From assembly GCA_934247115.1 (NCBI GenBank), contig CAKQIY010000004.1:49015-113014 (forward strand): a DNA stretch of 64,000 bases, in the 5' to 3' direction. Under the pieces are notes generated by a model. It was not told where the DNA came from. It saw only the letters and a program-made list of their open reading frames with translations, and did not search any database. Positions 8,514 to 16,640 of the stretch are shown one piece after another. The position numbers and the translations under genes were made by a program. Origin of the DNA: an uncultured Coprococcus sp. Lineage in GTDB: Bacteria; Bacillota; Clostridia; Lachnospirales; Lachnospiraceae. Numbering within the stretch: position 1 is the first letter of the stretch; the number at the start of each line of letters is the position of its first letter.

Positions 8514-10010
8514 ATGGATGATTATGAATACAGTATACAGGAAGCAAAGAAAGAGATTAAGAACAGTGTAATGGTATATTTGAGCAGGAAAGAAAATGGT
8601 GAATATGTCCTTGATGCGGAGAAAAAGAATCCTTTTTATGTGGTTGGAATGCCGGGAATAGGCAAGACAGAGATGGCAAAACAGATAGCAGAAGAACTTG
8701 AAATAGGCTTTTTTGCCACATCGCTCACGCATCATACGAGAAATTCCATACTTGGCCTTCCTGTGATCACTTCAGTTGGTGGCTATAGAAGCACTGAATA
8801 TACCATGCCAGATATAATTGCACAGATAGAGAAGCGCTGTGCTGCAGGGGAGACGGAGGGAATATTGCTGATAGATGAATTTGCGTCCATGAGTGAAGCA
8901 CTTGTGGCTCCTATGCTTGCGTTCTTACAGAATAAGTGTATTGGGGATCACAGACTTCCAGACGGATGGATTATGATATTGTGCAGCAATCCGCCTGAAT
9001 ACAATGAGACAGCCCGGGAGTTTGATGCTGCGGTTATGGACAGAGTCAGGTATATGAAGATAACATACAGGCTTGATGATTTTCTTGCCTATGCGGAGAT
9101 GGTGCATTTACACAGACATATAATAGATTTTATCAGACACAATCCATCGTCAGCTTATAGATGCACGGGTGATGGTGGGGACAGAGAGATCGTGACCGCA
9201 AGAAGCTGGGAAAATCTATCACAGTGCATATACGGATATGAGAGGCTTGGAGAGAAAATAAGCGAAAGACTTGTATATCAGTTTATCAAATCCAGGACTA
9301 TTGCAAATGAATTCTACAGATATTATATTCTTGCAGGATCTGCGCTTGACCATACAGATCTGGATAATATAGAGAGTGGGAAGGATCTGCATAAGTATAT
9401 AGCTCTGGCAGAAGGGTTTACATTTGATAAGAAATGGGAGCTTGTGAGACTGCTGCGGGAGAGACTTGGGCAGGAAAATGCTGCTGTGTATAAGAAATCA
9501 TGTGGTATAGATTATATGAGAAAGCTGTGGAGAAGATGGAGTAAGGCAATTCCAGTCGGGAGTGAGTGCAGCTTTTGTATGTTAGGGCAGGAGTGCTATG
9601 GAGCACTGAAGGAACTGGTATCATCCAAACAGGTGACAAATGATGAGTCTGAGGTTGTGCTCCCTGAGTTTAAACAGATTAGTGATGAGCTTATTTCATA
9701 CTTTTTGTGGGAACTGGAGAATGCAGATATAGCTTCGTTTGAAAATCAGGAAGTGCTGAAAAAGATGGAAAAATTTATAAACGTACATGATGAAAGCAAC
9801 AATAGAATAATGTCCCAGAATGCGGTTCATATAGAAAATGCAATCCGTTTCGTCTCAGGTATAGAAAGCGGGGCTTTGAGGGAGAGCTTTATAAGGGAGT
9901 TAAATAAGGACAGAGGAATACTGTACACTCTGACCAGAAATGACTGTCCGGAGTATACAGCTGCCATGGGAGAGCTCCTGGGAGTGAAGGATGAATTACT
10001 TGTATCGTGA
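8514..10010 (+). CDS. MoxR-like AAA+ ATPase
   Basis: The N-terminal third is a MoxR/AAA_5-type ATPase: Walker A GMPGIGKT at residues 45-52, and Walker B ILLIDEF with Asp121-Glu122, followed by the sensor region IMILCSNPPEYN. The remaining 230 residues are an unrecognised helical extension with a Cys group (CSFCMLGQEC). MoxR ATPases typically work as chaperone-like partners of VWA proteins, and the VWA gene lies just upstream. AAAGGGG precedes ATG 8514. The 3' end overlaps the convergent WYL regulator gene by 15 bp, so the two transcripts run into each other. Confidence 0.88.
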   Translation: MDDYEYSIQEAKKEIKNSVMVYLSRKENGEYVLDAEKKNPFYVVGMPGIGKTEMAKQIAEELEIGFFATSLTHHTRNSILGLPVITSVGGYRSTEYTMPDIIAQIEKRCAAGETEGILLIDEFASMSEALVAPMLAFLQNKCIGDHRLPDGWIMILCSNPPEYNETAREFDAAVMDRVRYMKITYRLDDFLAYAEMVHLHRHIIDFIRHNPSSAYRCTGDGGDREIVTARSWENLSQCIYGYERLGEKISERLVYQFIKSRTIANEFYRYYILAGSALDHTDLDNIESGKDLHKYIALAEGFTFDKKWELVRLLRERLGQENAAVYKKSCGIDYMRKLWRRWSKAIPVGSECSFCMLGQECYGALKELVSSKQVTNDESEVVLPEFKQISDELISYFLWELENADIASFENQEVLKKMEKFINVHDESNNRIMSQNAVHIENAIRFVSGIESGALRESFIRELNKDRGILYTLTRNDCPEYTAAMGELLGVKDELLVS

Positions 10011-11291
10011 CAGTCCGCGGCTGGTATCCTCCTTTATAATATCGATGGCCTCCTGAGGATAGGTGATGAGTACATTTTCAATGTGCTGCTTTGCCCACAG
10101 AATGGTTCCCGGTATGGAGTGGTGAAGATGGACGGAATACCAGATCTCTCCCATGTCTCTGAGCTCATTTACTGTATGCCCCAGATGTGGGATCACATCG
10201 GCATCTGTAGCAGGCCTTATAGTTATATCTCTTCCAAAAGTGTCCAGGAGTGTGTTGACGGGGTTTAAATTCCTGTTTTCGAGGACAAGCATTGTTATAT
10301 CAGATTTTTCACCTGAATACATGACAGGATGACTCTTGGTATATTCCAGTGCCGAGAACTTCCTGCGGAATTCAAGGACATCATTATCTACAGGGACAGG
10401 TTTTCTACTAAGAGTATCTAAAAATGGCCTCATTTCTATGATACGATCTATTCTATAAGAGATGATATCATCGGGGCTGACCGATTTATCTGTGTGAGCT
10501 GCAAGATAATAAAAGCCATTTGCCTCAAATGTGGCAACCGGATCGATTCTCTGCCATTTAGGCATGCCGTTCTGGGTAGTCCGGGTTGGTGTGAGCATGA
10601 ATTTCTCATTTGAAAGAGGTCTGGAAGAGATGGTGTATTTTCCGTAATTGATCTCCAGCTGTATTTCTTCGTTCATATAATTTAGCAGGCTGGCAATGTT
10701 GCCTAAAAGTTTCGTGGAATGCTCGTCCATAAGAAGCCCTGATGAAATTGACTTTGAGCTGCATGCCTGCCTGAACAGGTTGGAGGTTGTGATACCCTTC
10801 ATTTTTCTCTGCAGGGCGGAAATGTCATATGCAGAGAAATATGGGTTAGTCTGAACACTGCTCAGCAGCATAAAAAGATCCTGGGCAGACAGCGTGGGTT
10901 CATATGCATAGAATGCTTTGGCGTTTCTGGAGGTTTCGTCATTTACATATGTGTCCTCATACTCGGAAGCTTCAATATATATTCGCTTGCTGCGTGTGGA
11001 GGATGGGGAGAGATAATATTTGCTTATCCTGCCACCGTAGATCTTATTGAAAAAAGATGAGAAAACAGGGTCGTTGGAGAACGACCAGAGTTCATCTATA
11101 TGCTTCCTTATGGTAACACATGATGTGTTATTCTTTACAGCGGTGAGACAATCTAATTCCACTGCGATCTGCTGTATGGATAAAGGCATGTCAGCAGAGG
11201 AACTGCTGTGCAGGATTCCCACCAGAACTGCCTTTAAATTGCTGTTGATATCCGGATTTTTATTTTCTCTTTTGCCACATGCTGAATTCAT
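9996..11291 (-). CDS. WYL-domain transcriptional regulator
   Basis: The 431-residue protein has an N-terminal winged-helix-like region (about 20-100), a WYL-like domain (about 215-310, with PVATFEANGFYYLAA and ISYRIDRI) and a C-terminal extension (about 330-420) typical of WYL regulators. WYL domains are established ligand-sensing domains, often in regulators of defence and DNA-stress genes. It converges on the MoxR gene with a 15-bp tail overlap, and starts about 100 bp from the divergent phosphatase gene. GGAGG precedes its ATG. The likely role is control of the neighbouring cluster, though its binding site is not visible. Confidence 0.75.
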   Translation of the reverse strand: MNSACGKRENKNPDINSNLKAVLVGILHSSSSADMPLSIQQIAVELDCLTAVKNNTSCVTIRKHIDELWSFSNDPVFSSFFNKIYGGRISKYYLSPSSTRSKRIYIEASEYEDTYVNDETSRNAKAFYAYEPTLSAQDLFMLLSSVQTNPYFSAYDISALQRKMKGITTSNLFRQACSSKSISSGLLMDEHSTKLLGNIASLLNYMNEEIQLEINYGKYTISSRPLSNEKFMLTPTRTTQNGMPKWQRIDPVATFEANGFYYLAAHTDKSVSPDDIISYRIDRIIEMRPFLDTLSRKPVPVDNDVLEFRRKFSALEYTKSHPVMYSGEKSDITMLVLENRNLNPVNTLLDTFGRDITIRPATDADVIPHLGHTVNELRDMGEIWYSVHLHHSIPGTILWAKQHIENVLITYPQEAIDIIKEDTSRGLSRYK

Positions 11292-11388
11292 AAAGATCCT
11301 CCAAATGTTAGTGAATGAAATAGTAAGTTAATTATAACCCAGTTGGAAATGAAATCTCAACTGTGGAATATTCAGGGAGCGTGATAAA

Positions 11389-12036
11389 ATGAGCATATAT
11401 GTAACATCTGATATACATGGTATGTATGGAAAATTCATAAAAATGCTGGAAACAATAAATATAGGTGAAGATGATACGCTGTATGTGCTGGGGGATATGG
11501 TAGACAGGGGACCACACCCGGTCAGGGTCATACAGAAGATAATGAGTATGAAAAATGTAAAAACGATCCTGGGAAATCATGACAGCGGAGCCATAGGAAC
11601 TCTGCGCTTTCTGGCTGCTAATGAGAGCATTGAGGGCTGTTCAGTTACAGAGAGGGAGTTCCAGACGCTTAGTCATCAGGAGAAAACTGCAGTGATCGAC
11701 TTCCTGTCCGGGCTTCCGTTATATTATGATATTACAGTGAATGATAAGCGGTATATTCTTGTCCATGGCGGCCTTGGCAATTTTGCTCCGTGCAAAGCGA
11801 TGGATGAATATAGCGTTGACGAGCTGGTGTGGACCAGACCGGATTACAGCAGGCCATATTATGATGATGTGACTGTTGTATGTGGACATACACCGACCCA
11901 GCTCATAGAGGAGAATGACAGGCCGGGTTATATCATGAGAAAAAATAATTATATAGCTGTAGACTGTGGTGCCTGTTTTAAAGGGGGAAGACTGGCGGCA
12001 ATCTGTCTTGATACGGGTGAGGAATTTTATGTCTGA
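11389..12036 (+). CDS. PPP-type metallophosphatase
   Basis: The 215-residue protein has all the metal-binding motifs of the calcineurin-like/PPP family in order: DIHG, GDMVDRG, GNHD, HGG and GHTP. Such enzymes are either Ser/Thr (or Tyr) protein phosphatases or diadenosine-tetraphosphate hydrolases; the sequence alone does not decide. It is transcribed divergently from the WYL regulator with 97 bp between starts. If it belongs to the accessory cluster it could counter a phosphorylation step, but no kinase gene is present nearby. GGGAG lies before ATG 11389. Confidence 0.85.
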   Translation: MSIYVTSDIHGMYGKFIKMLETINIGEDDTLYVLGDMVDRGPHPVRVIQKIMSMKNVKTILGNHDSGAIGTLRFLAANESIEGCSVTEREFQTLSHQEKTAVIDFLSGLPLYYDITVNDKRYILVHGGLGNFAPCKAMDEYSVDELVWTRPDYSRPYYDDVTVVCGHTPTQLIEENDRPGYIMRKNNYIAVDCGACFKGGRLAAICLDTGEEFYV

Positions 12037-12063
12037 TGTGTCTAAACTTGATGTGAAAAATTC

Positions 12064-12092
12064 TTGCAAGAGATGTAAAGGTAGGGTATAAT
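12064..12092 (+). promoter_or_regulatory. Promoter of the probable 6S RNA
   Basis: TTGCAA (12064-12069) and TATAAT (12087-12092) with exactly 17 bp between them. The predicted start is near 12099. Confidence 0.8.
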
Positions 12093-12098
12093 GTGCTC

Positions 12099-12318
12099 AT
12101 AGCTGGGATGTATTAAGTCTCTTGTGATTTTGAACCTACATTTGAATAAACGGGATTCCTATATCATTGTTATTGAAGTCAAGCCTCGTTATATAAGTTC
12201 TAGTGGAAGGCAGATATACAATTGCGGTTGCCCACCTAGCTTTGCTAGGACTCAAAAGCAAGGGCGCATTTCAGTTTATTACACGAGATGAAGAAGCAGC
12301 ATGTAAATGCTGCTTTTT
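12099..12318 (+). ncRNA. ssrS: Probable 6S RNA
   Basis: A stretch of about 220 bases with its own strong promoter and terminator and no reading frame. Its ends pair (TCTCTTGTGAT at 12118-12128 with ATTACACGAGAT at 12278-12289, two non-Watson-Crick positions), closing a long, imperfectly paired rod as in 6S RNA, which binds the housekeeping RNA polymerase holoenzyme. The order of segments (TTTTGAACCTACATTTG near the 5' side, CGGGATTCC, then CACCTAGC...GCTAGGACTC) looks like Clostridia 6S to me from memory. It is not tmRNA, SRP RNA or RNase P RNA by their hallmark sequences. A covariance search against Rfam RF00013 would decide. Confidence 0.6.
12294..12318 (+). terminator. Terminator of the probable 6S RNA
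   Basis: AAGCAGCAT and ATGCTGCTT pair around a GTAA loop, followed by T5. Confidence 0.85.
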
Positions 12319-12360
12319 CTCTGTATGTGGATATATTTGCGGAGAAATGGAGACAGGGGA

Positions 12361-13974
12361 ATGCGAATAGATCAGCGTAAAAAGTGGTATCAGAAGATAA
12401 AGTATAACAAGAATTTTAAGGCGGTAAGCTTTATAACAGTTATTCTGGTGTGTATAGTTGGATATATGATGATAACAGGAAGAAGTAAGGTCGGAGAGGA
12501 TTCGGCAGAGAATGATAACAGTAATGCTGTGGAGACGATAGTTGTCGAGGCTCCGGATGATCCGGTTGGGGATCTGAAGCAGTATGTATATGAGGATTCC
12601 AACAGTACAGAGATAGCGGAGTATGATTATACGATACAGGGAGCCGGAGCTGTCGCGGCCAAGAAGGAGGATACAAAGAGCAATGTTCCCTCCAAAGCTG
12701 ACAGAACAAGTGGGGGTTCCGGATATGGCGGATCATCAGTGGTCATATCGGGTATGGAGAACAGTGTCAGGGTTATCCTTACCAATGGCGGAGATTACTA
12801 CCACAGCTATGTGGAATTCACCTGCAGCACAGGTTTTAATGTTACAAGTGATGGCAAGAAGAAGGCATATAAGGCGGATGAATTTGTATCCCTGGGAAGT
12901 GACAATAAAGCGTCAAGTATCATAGTTGAACCAGACAGTGCAGATGGCATGATAACAGTGTCAAGCCTGAGCAAATCTGGAGGAACGCCAAGATATCATG
13001 GTGCTCTTGAGATCACAAAGGATTCATCAGGATACATGGTCATCAACCAGGTGGATATAGAACAGTATCTGTATGGCGTAGTATCCAGTGAGGTGTCATC
13101 GAGCTATAGCCCTGAGGCGCTGAAGGCTATGGCCATCTGTGCGAGGGGATTTACATACAGAAAGCTCGGAAGTAATTACAGAGGTTACAATGCAGACCTT
13201 GATGATACTACGGCGTGTCAGGTTTACAACAATTTCCCTGAGACTGACAATTCCATATATGCTGTACAGTCTACCACGGGGATAGTACCGACATATGACG
13301 GAGAGATCATCAATGCAGTATATTTCTCAACATCGTGTGGAACGACTACGACAAGTGATCAGGTGTGGGGAGGCAGCATGCCTTATACATGTACACGTAT
13401 CCAGAACACAGCTCTTGACATTCCGTATTTCAGTGATGAAGCGGCATTCAGGGACTTCATGGATGGTAAGACTGATACAGATGTGGTTGAGAGGAATCTT
13501 CCTATGTACAGGTGGACGATCACTTATACTGATGACGAGATGAGGAATGCAGTTGAGACAGGCCTTTCAAGATGTTCAGGTGTGTCAGCAACGTCGGTTG
13601 GCAAGATCAAATCCATATCCGTGACTGGAAGAGATGACAGCGGACTTGTGAAGGAGGTAACCATCACAGGAGAGAGTGGAAGCGTGGTTGTCAGTGGGCA
13701 GAGCAATATAAGAGTGCTCTTTGCGACTGATGGCAAGGCGATCACCGAGCAGGATGGATCGGAGCTTACAGGATGGACAGGAGTTCCAAGTAATTTCTAT
13801 TATGTAAGGAAAGATAATGATACCGGTCTGTATACACTGAAGGGTGGCGGATATGGACACGGTGTTGGTATGAGTCAGAACGGTGCAAATGAACTGGCAA
13901 AACTGGGATATACTGCATCACAGATAATAAGCCATTATTATAACGGAGCAGTTCTCAGTTCAGTTGAGAAGTAA
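12361..13974 (+). CDS. SpoIID/LytB-domain membrane-anchored protein
   Basis: The 537-residue protein has an N-terminal membrane helix (about residues 22-40, FITVILVCIVGYMM), a low-complexity linker, and a C-terminal SpoIID/LytB domain (from about residue 210). Family hallmarks are VDIEQYLYGVVSSEVSSSY, the Cys-containing catalytic-site region VYFSTSCGTTTTS, and GYGHGVGMSQNGA near the end. SpoIID proteins are lytic transglycosylases acting on denuded glycan during engulfment; paralogues work in vegetative wall turnover. Spore context is not visible here. I chose ATG 12361 because GGAG lies eight bases before it; an upstream open frame to 12307 falls inside the RNA terminator. Confidence 0.88.
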   Translation: MRIDQRKKWYQKIKYNKNFKAVSFITVILVCIVGYMMITGRSKVGEDSAENDNSNAVETIVVEAPDDPVGDLKQYVYEDSNSTEIAEYDYTIQGAGAVAAKKEDTKSNVPSKADRTSGGSGYGGSSVVISGMENSVRVILTNGGDYYHSYVEFTCSTGFNVTSDGKKKAYKADEFVSLGSDNKASSIIVEPDSADGMITVSSLSKSGGTPRYHGALEITKDSSGYMVINQVDIEQYLYGVVSSEVSSSYSPEALKAMAICARGFTYRKLGSNYRGYNADLDDTTACQVYNNFPETDNSIYAVQSTTGIVPTYDGEIINAVYFSTSCGTTTTSDQVWGGSMPYTCTRIQNTALDIPYFSDEAAFRDFMDGKTDTDVVERNLPMYRWTITYTDDEMRNAVETGLSRCSGVSATSVGKIKSISVTGRDDSGLVKEVTITGESGSVVVSGQSNIRVLFATDGKAITEQDGSELTGWTGVPSNFYYVRKDNDTGLYTLKGGGYGHGVGMSQNGANELAKLGYTASQIISHYYNGAVLSSVEK

Positions 13975-13992
13975 CGGAGAGAATTACTAATT

Positions 13993-15063
13993 ATGAAGTT
14001 AAAGAAGCGCATAGTGCTCATATACCATAAAGTCAGGTTGTTTATGGCTGAGATGAATAAGGATCAGGTTGCGGCATTTGCGGCACAGTCTGCTTTTTTC
14101 CTGCTGTTGTCACTGTTCCCATTGGCGATGACGCTGCTTACATTCGTCAAATATCTGCCATTCACAGAGACGCAGATACTTGGGATAATCAGGGACCTGT
14201 TCCCGGAGGAGATAAATTCGAATTTTGAATTCATGTTTGCGGAGATATTCAATAGCAAGAGTTCACTGCTTGCCACTACGGCATCAATATTGCTTACTGT
14301 GTGGTCCGCATCAAAGGGAACAATGGCCATAGGAAGAGGGCTTACATTCATGGCGGGTAAGGAGGACAGTGTCAATTATTTCCTCAGAAGAGCAATACAT
14401 ACGCTATATACATTGATATTTTGCGTTATGATAGTGGCTGTGCTTGTAATATACATTCTTGGCGATGTAGTAGTGTCCAAGATACTTGTGCGGCTTGATT
14501 CAGTTGAAGGCTTCCAGCTTGTAGATACCATGGTCAATATATTGTCTATCATCAAGATTGCATTTGCACCTACGGTGTTATTTGGTGTTATGATCGTTGC
14601 ATACTGGGCTCTGCCTGTTGAGCGCATCCGGATCAAAACAGCGGTGCCAGGGGCAGCATTTACAACCATACTCTGGATGCTGTTGTCATTTGGCGTATCA
14701 AGCTACATCAATATAGTGGGAATCAATACATATATGTATGGAAGTCTTGCCAGTGTCATACTCCTTGCACTGTGGCTTTATATGTGTATGTATGTCATGC
14801 TGATAGGCGCGGAGATCAACAAATTCATGGATAATGGAATCCGGGGAATAAGAAGGCGCGCGCACAAGGCCGGGCGTAAGAAGAGACGCCTTGAGAGGAA
14901 GAAAAAGCGCGCAGAGAAGAAGCGTATGCGCCAGATCAGAAAAGGACTCGTGGACGATGCAGATGAACTTGATCTGGAGCTGGCCCCTGAGAACGCTGAA
15001 GGCGTAATGGAAAATGCAAATCCGGATGTGAGCCCAGCCGCTGAAAAAAAAGAGGTTGACTAA
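13993..15063 (+). CDS. YihY/BrkB-family inner membrane protein
   Basis: The 356-residue protein has about six membrane helices and the family hallmarks AAFAAQSAFFLLLSLFP near the N-terminus and LLALWLYMCMYVMLIGAEIN near the last helix. The family (once annotated as RNase BN in error) has no firmly proven function; transport is suspected. A highly basic segment (about 290-318, rich in Arg/Lys) follows the last helix and would lie in the cytosol, then an acidic tail. The gene starts 18 bp after the SpoIID-like gene, so they are probably one operon. Its last codons contain the -35 box of the pheST promoter. Confidence 0.88.
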   Translation: MKLKKRIVLIYHKVRLFMAEMNKDQVAAFAAQSAFFLLLSLFPLAMTLLTFVKYLPFTETQILGIIRDLFPEEINSNFEFMFAEIFNSKSSLLATTASILLTVWSASKGTMAIGRGLTFMAGKEDSVNYFLRRAIHTLYTLIFCVMIVAVLVIYILGDVVVSKILVRLDSVEGFQLVDTMVNILSIIKIAFAPTVLFGVMIVAYWALPVERIRIKTAVPGAAFTTILWMLLSFGVSSYINIVGINTYMYGSLASVILLALWLYMCMYVMLIGAEINKFMDNGIRGIRRRAHKAGRKKRRLERKKKRAEKKRMRQIRKGLVDDADELDLELAPENAEGVMENANPDVSPAAEKKEVD

Positions 15064-15083
15064 CACCCGCGTGTAGGTATATT
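15056..15083 (+). promoter_or_regulatory. Promoter of the pheST leader
   Basis: TTGACT (15056-15061) overlaps the stop codon of the upstream gene; TATATT (15078-15083) follows after 16 bp. The predicted start near 15090 fits the beginning of the T-box. Confidence 0.65.
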
Positions 15084-15089
15084 ATCTCT

Positions 15090-15389
15090 ACAGGCAGTGA
15101 CGATGCAAAAGATACGTATGTCACCATCAGAGAGACCGGGTCAGCGGCTGAAAGCCAGGTCAGGTAAGAGTGCGTATTTAATTTCACATCAGAGCCATCA
15201 TGGCTGAAGGATTGAAGATATCTGTTGTATTATTTTACAGATATTTGTCTGCGTAGGTTGTGGCGTGTGACGTGCGACAAACGTCTAATGAGAGTCAGAC
15301 ATGGACAAGATACATAGAGTGTCTGGAATCAGGGTGGTAACGCGGATATAATTCGTCCCTAGTATGTATAACATGCTGGGGACTTTTTT
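15090..15389 (+). promoter_or_regulatory. T-box leader responding to tRNA-Phe
   Basis: The T-box sequence AGGGTGGTAACGCGG (15331-15345) and the downstream terminator (GTCCCTAGTATG...CATGCTGGGGAC, then T6, about 15355-15389) are plain. Stem I carries the AGAGA distal-loop segment near 15130. On its 3' side the specifier loop holds TTC (15183-15185), a Phe codon followed by A, between CGTA and CATC, which pair with TACG and GATG upstream. Uncharged tRNA-Phe should stabilise the antiterminator and allow pheST expression. Confidence 0.92.
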
Positions 15390-15557
15390 AGTGTATAAGT
15401 CGTTTTCAAAGCATGAGCAGTTTCATGCTTGCATGAAAAACTGCTCATGCTTTAGAAAACATAACAGAAATGAGCGAGCAGCCCGATAGGGTGGAGCGCG
15501 AATTACTGTAGGAATTGCGGGAGCCGGAGGCGGAGCAATTCTGTGACTTATACACTA
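15389..15557. repeat. 169-bp inverted-repeat element (MITE-like) in the pheST leader
   Basis: The element is bounded by perfect 13-bp inverted ends, TAGTGTATAAGTC (15389-15401) and GACTTATACACTA (15545-15557). Inside lie a long hairpin (15402-15460: GTTTTC, AAAGCATGAGCAGTTT and their complements) and a second one (GAATTGC 15512-15518 with GCAATTC 15535-15541). It has no coding capacity. It sits between the T-box terminator and pheS, so it is part of the antiterminated mRNA. No second copy was seen in this window. Confidence 0.7.
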
Positions 15558-15604
15558 AGTAGAAATGTACAAAAATCCCTAGAAATAGAAAAAGGAGAAA
15601 TACG

Positions 15605-16624
15605 ATGAAAGACAAGTTGGAGGCCATAAAGGCAGAGGCTCTTGCCAAGATCGAGAGCGCAGAGGTTGTATCATCACTGAACGATGTGAAGGTGGCGATA
15701 CTCGGTAAGAAGGGAGAACTCACACAGGTTCTCAAGAGTATGAAGGATGTTGCACCTGAGGACAGACCAAAGGTCGGTCAGATGGTAAATGAGGCGCGTC
15801 AGGCCATCGAGACAGCACTTGATGAGAAGACAAAGTCCATCAACAGGGCACTCCGTGCAGAGAAGATGAAGAGAGAGACCATAGATGTAACTCTTCCAGG
15901 AGTGAAGAAGCTTACAGGACACAGACATCCAAACCAGATAGCACTTGAAGATCTGGAGAGAGTATTCATCGGTATGGGTTACGAGATAGTTGAGGGACCA
16001 GAGGTAGAGTACGACAAGTACAACTTTGAGCTGCTGAACATTCCTGCAAACCACCCTGCAAAGGATGAGCAGGATACATTCTATGTTACAAAGGATATCC
16101 TTCTTCGTACACAGACATCACCTGTTCAGGCAAGAATCATGGAGAAGGGCAATCTTCCAATCAGGATCCTCTCACCTGGACGTGTATTCAGAGCTGATGA
16201 GGTGGATGCGACACATTCACCATCATTCCATCAGGTAGAGGGACTTGTAATAGACAAGGGAATCACCATGGCAGACCTCAAGGGAACATTGGCACAGTGG
16301 GCAAAAGAGTTCTTCGGTGAGAACACAAAGGTCAAGTTCAGACCTCATCACTTCCCATTCACAGAGCCTTCAGCAGAGTGTGATATCACATGCTTCAAGT
16401 GCGGCGGCAAGGGATGCCGTGTATGTAAGGGCAGCGGCTGGATAGAGATCCTTGGCTGTGGTATGGTTCATCCAAAGGTTCTCCGTGACTGTGGAATAGA
16501 CCCTGAGGTATATTCAGGATTTGCATTTGGAATCGGACTTGAGAGGGTAACACTTCTCAAGTATGAGATAGATGACATGAGACTTCTCTACGAGAACGAC
16601 ATGAGATTCTTAGACCAGTTTTAA
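15605..16624 (+). CDS. pheS: Phenylalanine-tRNA ligase alpha subunit
   Basis: The 339-residue protein has the N-terminal coiled-coil tRNA-binding part (residues 1-85) and the class II synthetase core: motif 2 region GRVFRADEVDATHSPSFHQ, the Phe-site segment and motif 3 FAFGIGLERVTLLKY. A Cys cluster (CFKCGGKGCRVCKGSG, about residues 262-277) forms a zinc-knuckle-like insert found in many bacterial PheS proteins. It forms an alpha2-beta2 enzyme with PheT, which starts 16 bp downstream. AAAGGAG precedes ATG 15605. Expression is controlled by the T-box. Confidence 0.97.
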   Translation: MKDKLEAIKAEALAKIESAEVVSSLNDVKVAILGKKGELTQVLKSMKDVAPEDRPKVGQMVNEARQAIETALDEKTKSINRALRAEKMKRETIDVTLPGVKKLTGHRHPNQIALEDLERVFIGMGYEIVEGPEVEYDKYNFELLNIPANHPAKDEQDTFYVTKDILLRTQTSPVQARIMEKGNLPIRILSPGRVFRADEVDATHSPSFHQVEGLVIDKGITMADLKGTLAQWAKEFFGENTKVKFRPHHFPFTEPSAECDITCFKCGGKGCRVCKGSGWIEILGCGMVHPKVLRDCGIDPEVYSGFAFGIGLERVTLLKYEIDDMRLLYENDMRFLDQF

Positions 16625-16640
16625 ATAGGAGGACAAATAG

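Noticed and set aside
12307..12360. Earlier start of the SpoIID-like protein
   Set aside because: It would begin inside the terminator of the preceding RNA and add residues without support.
14064..14669. Two adjacent open frames on the minus strand
   Set aside because: They lie within the YihY-family gene, have no ribosome sites and no recognisable sequence.
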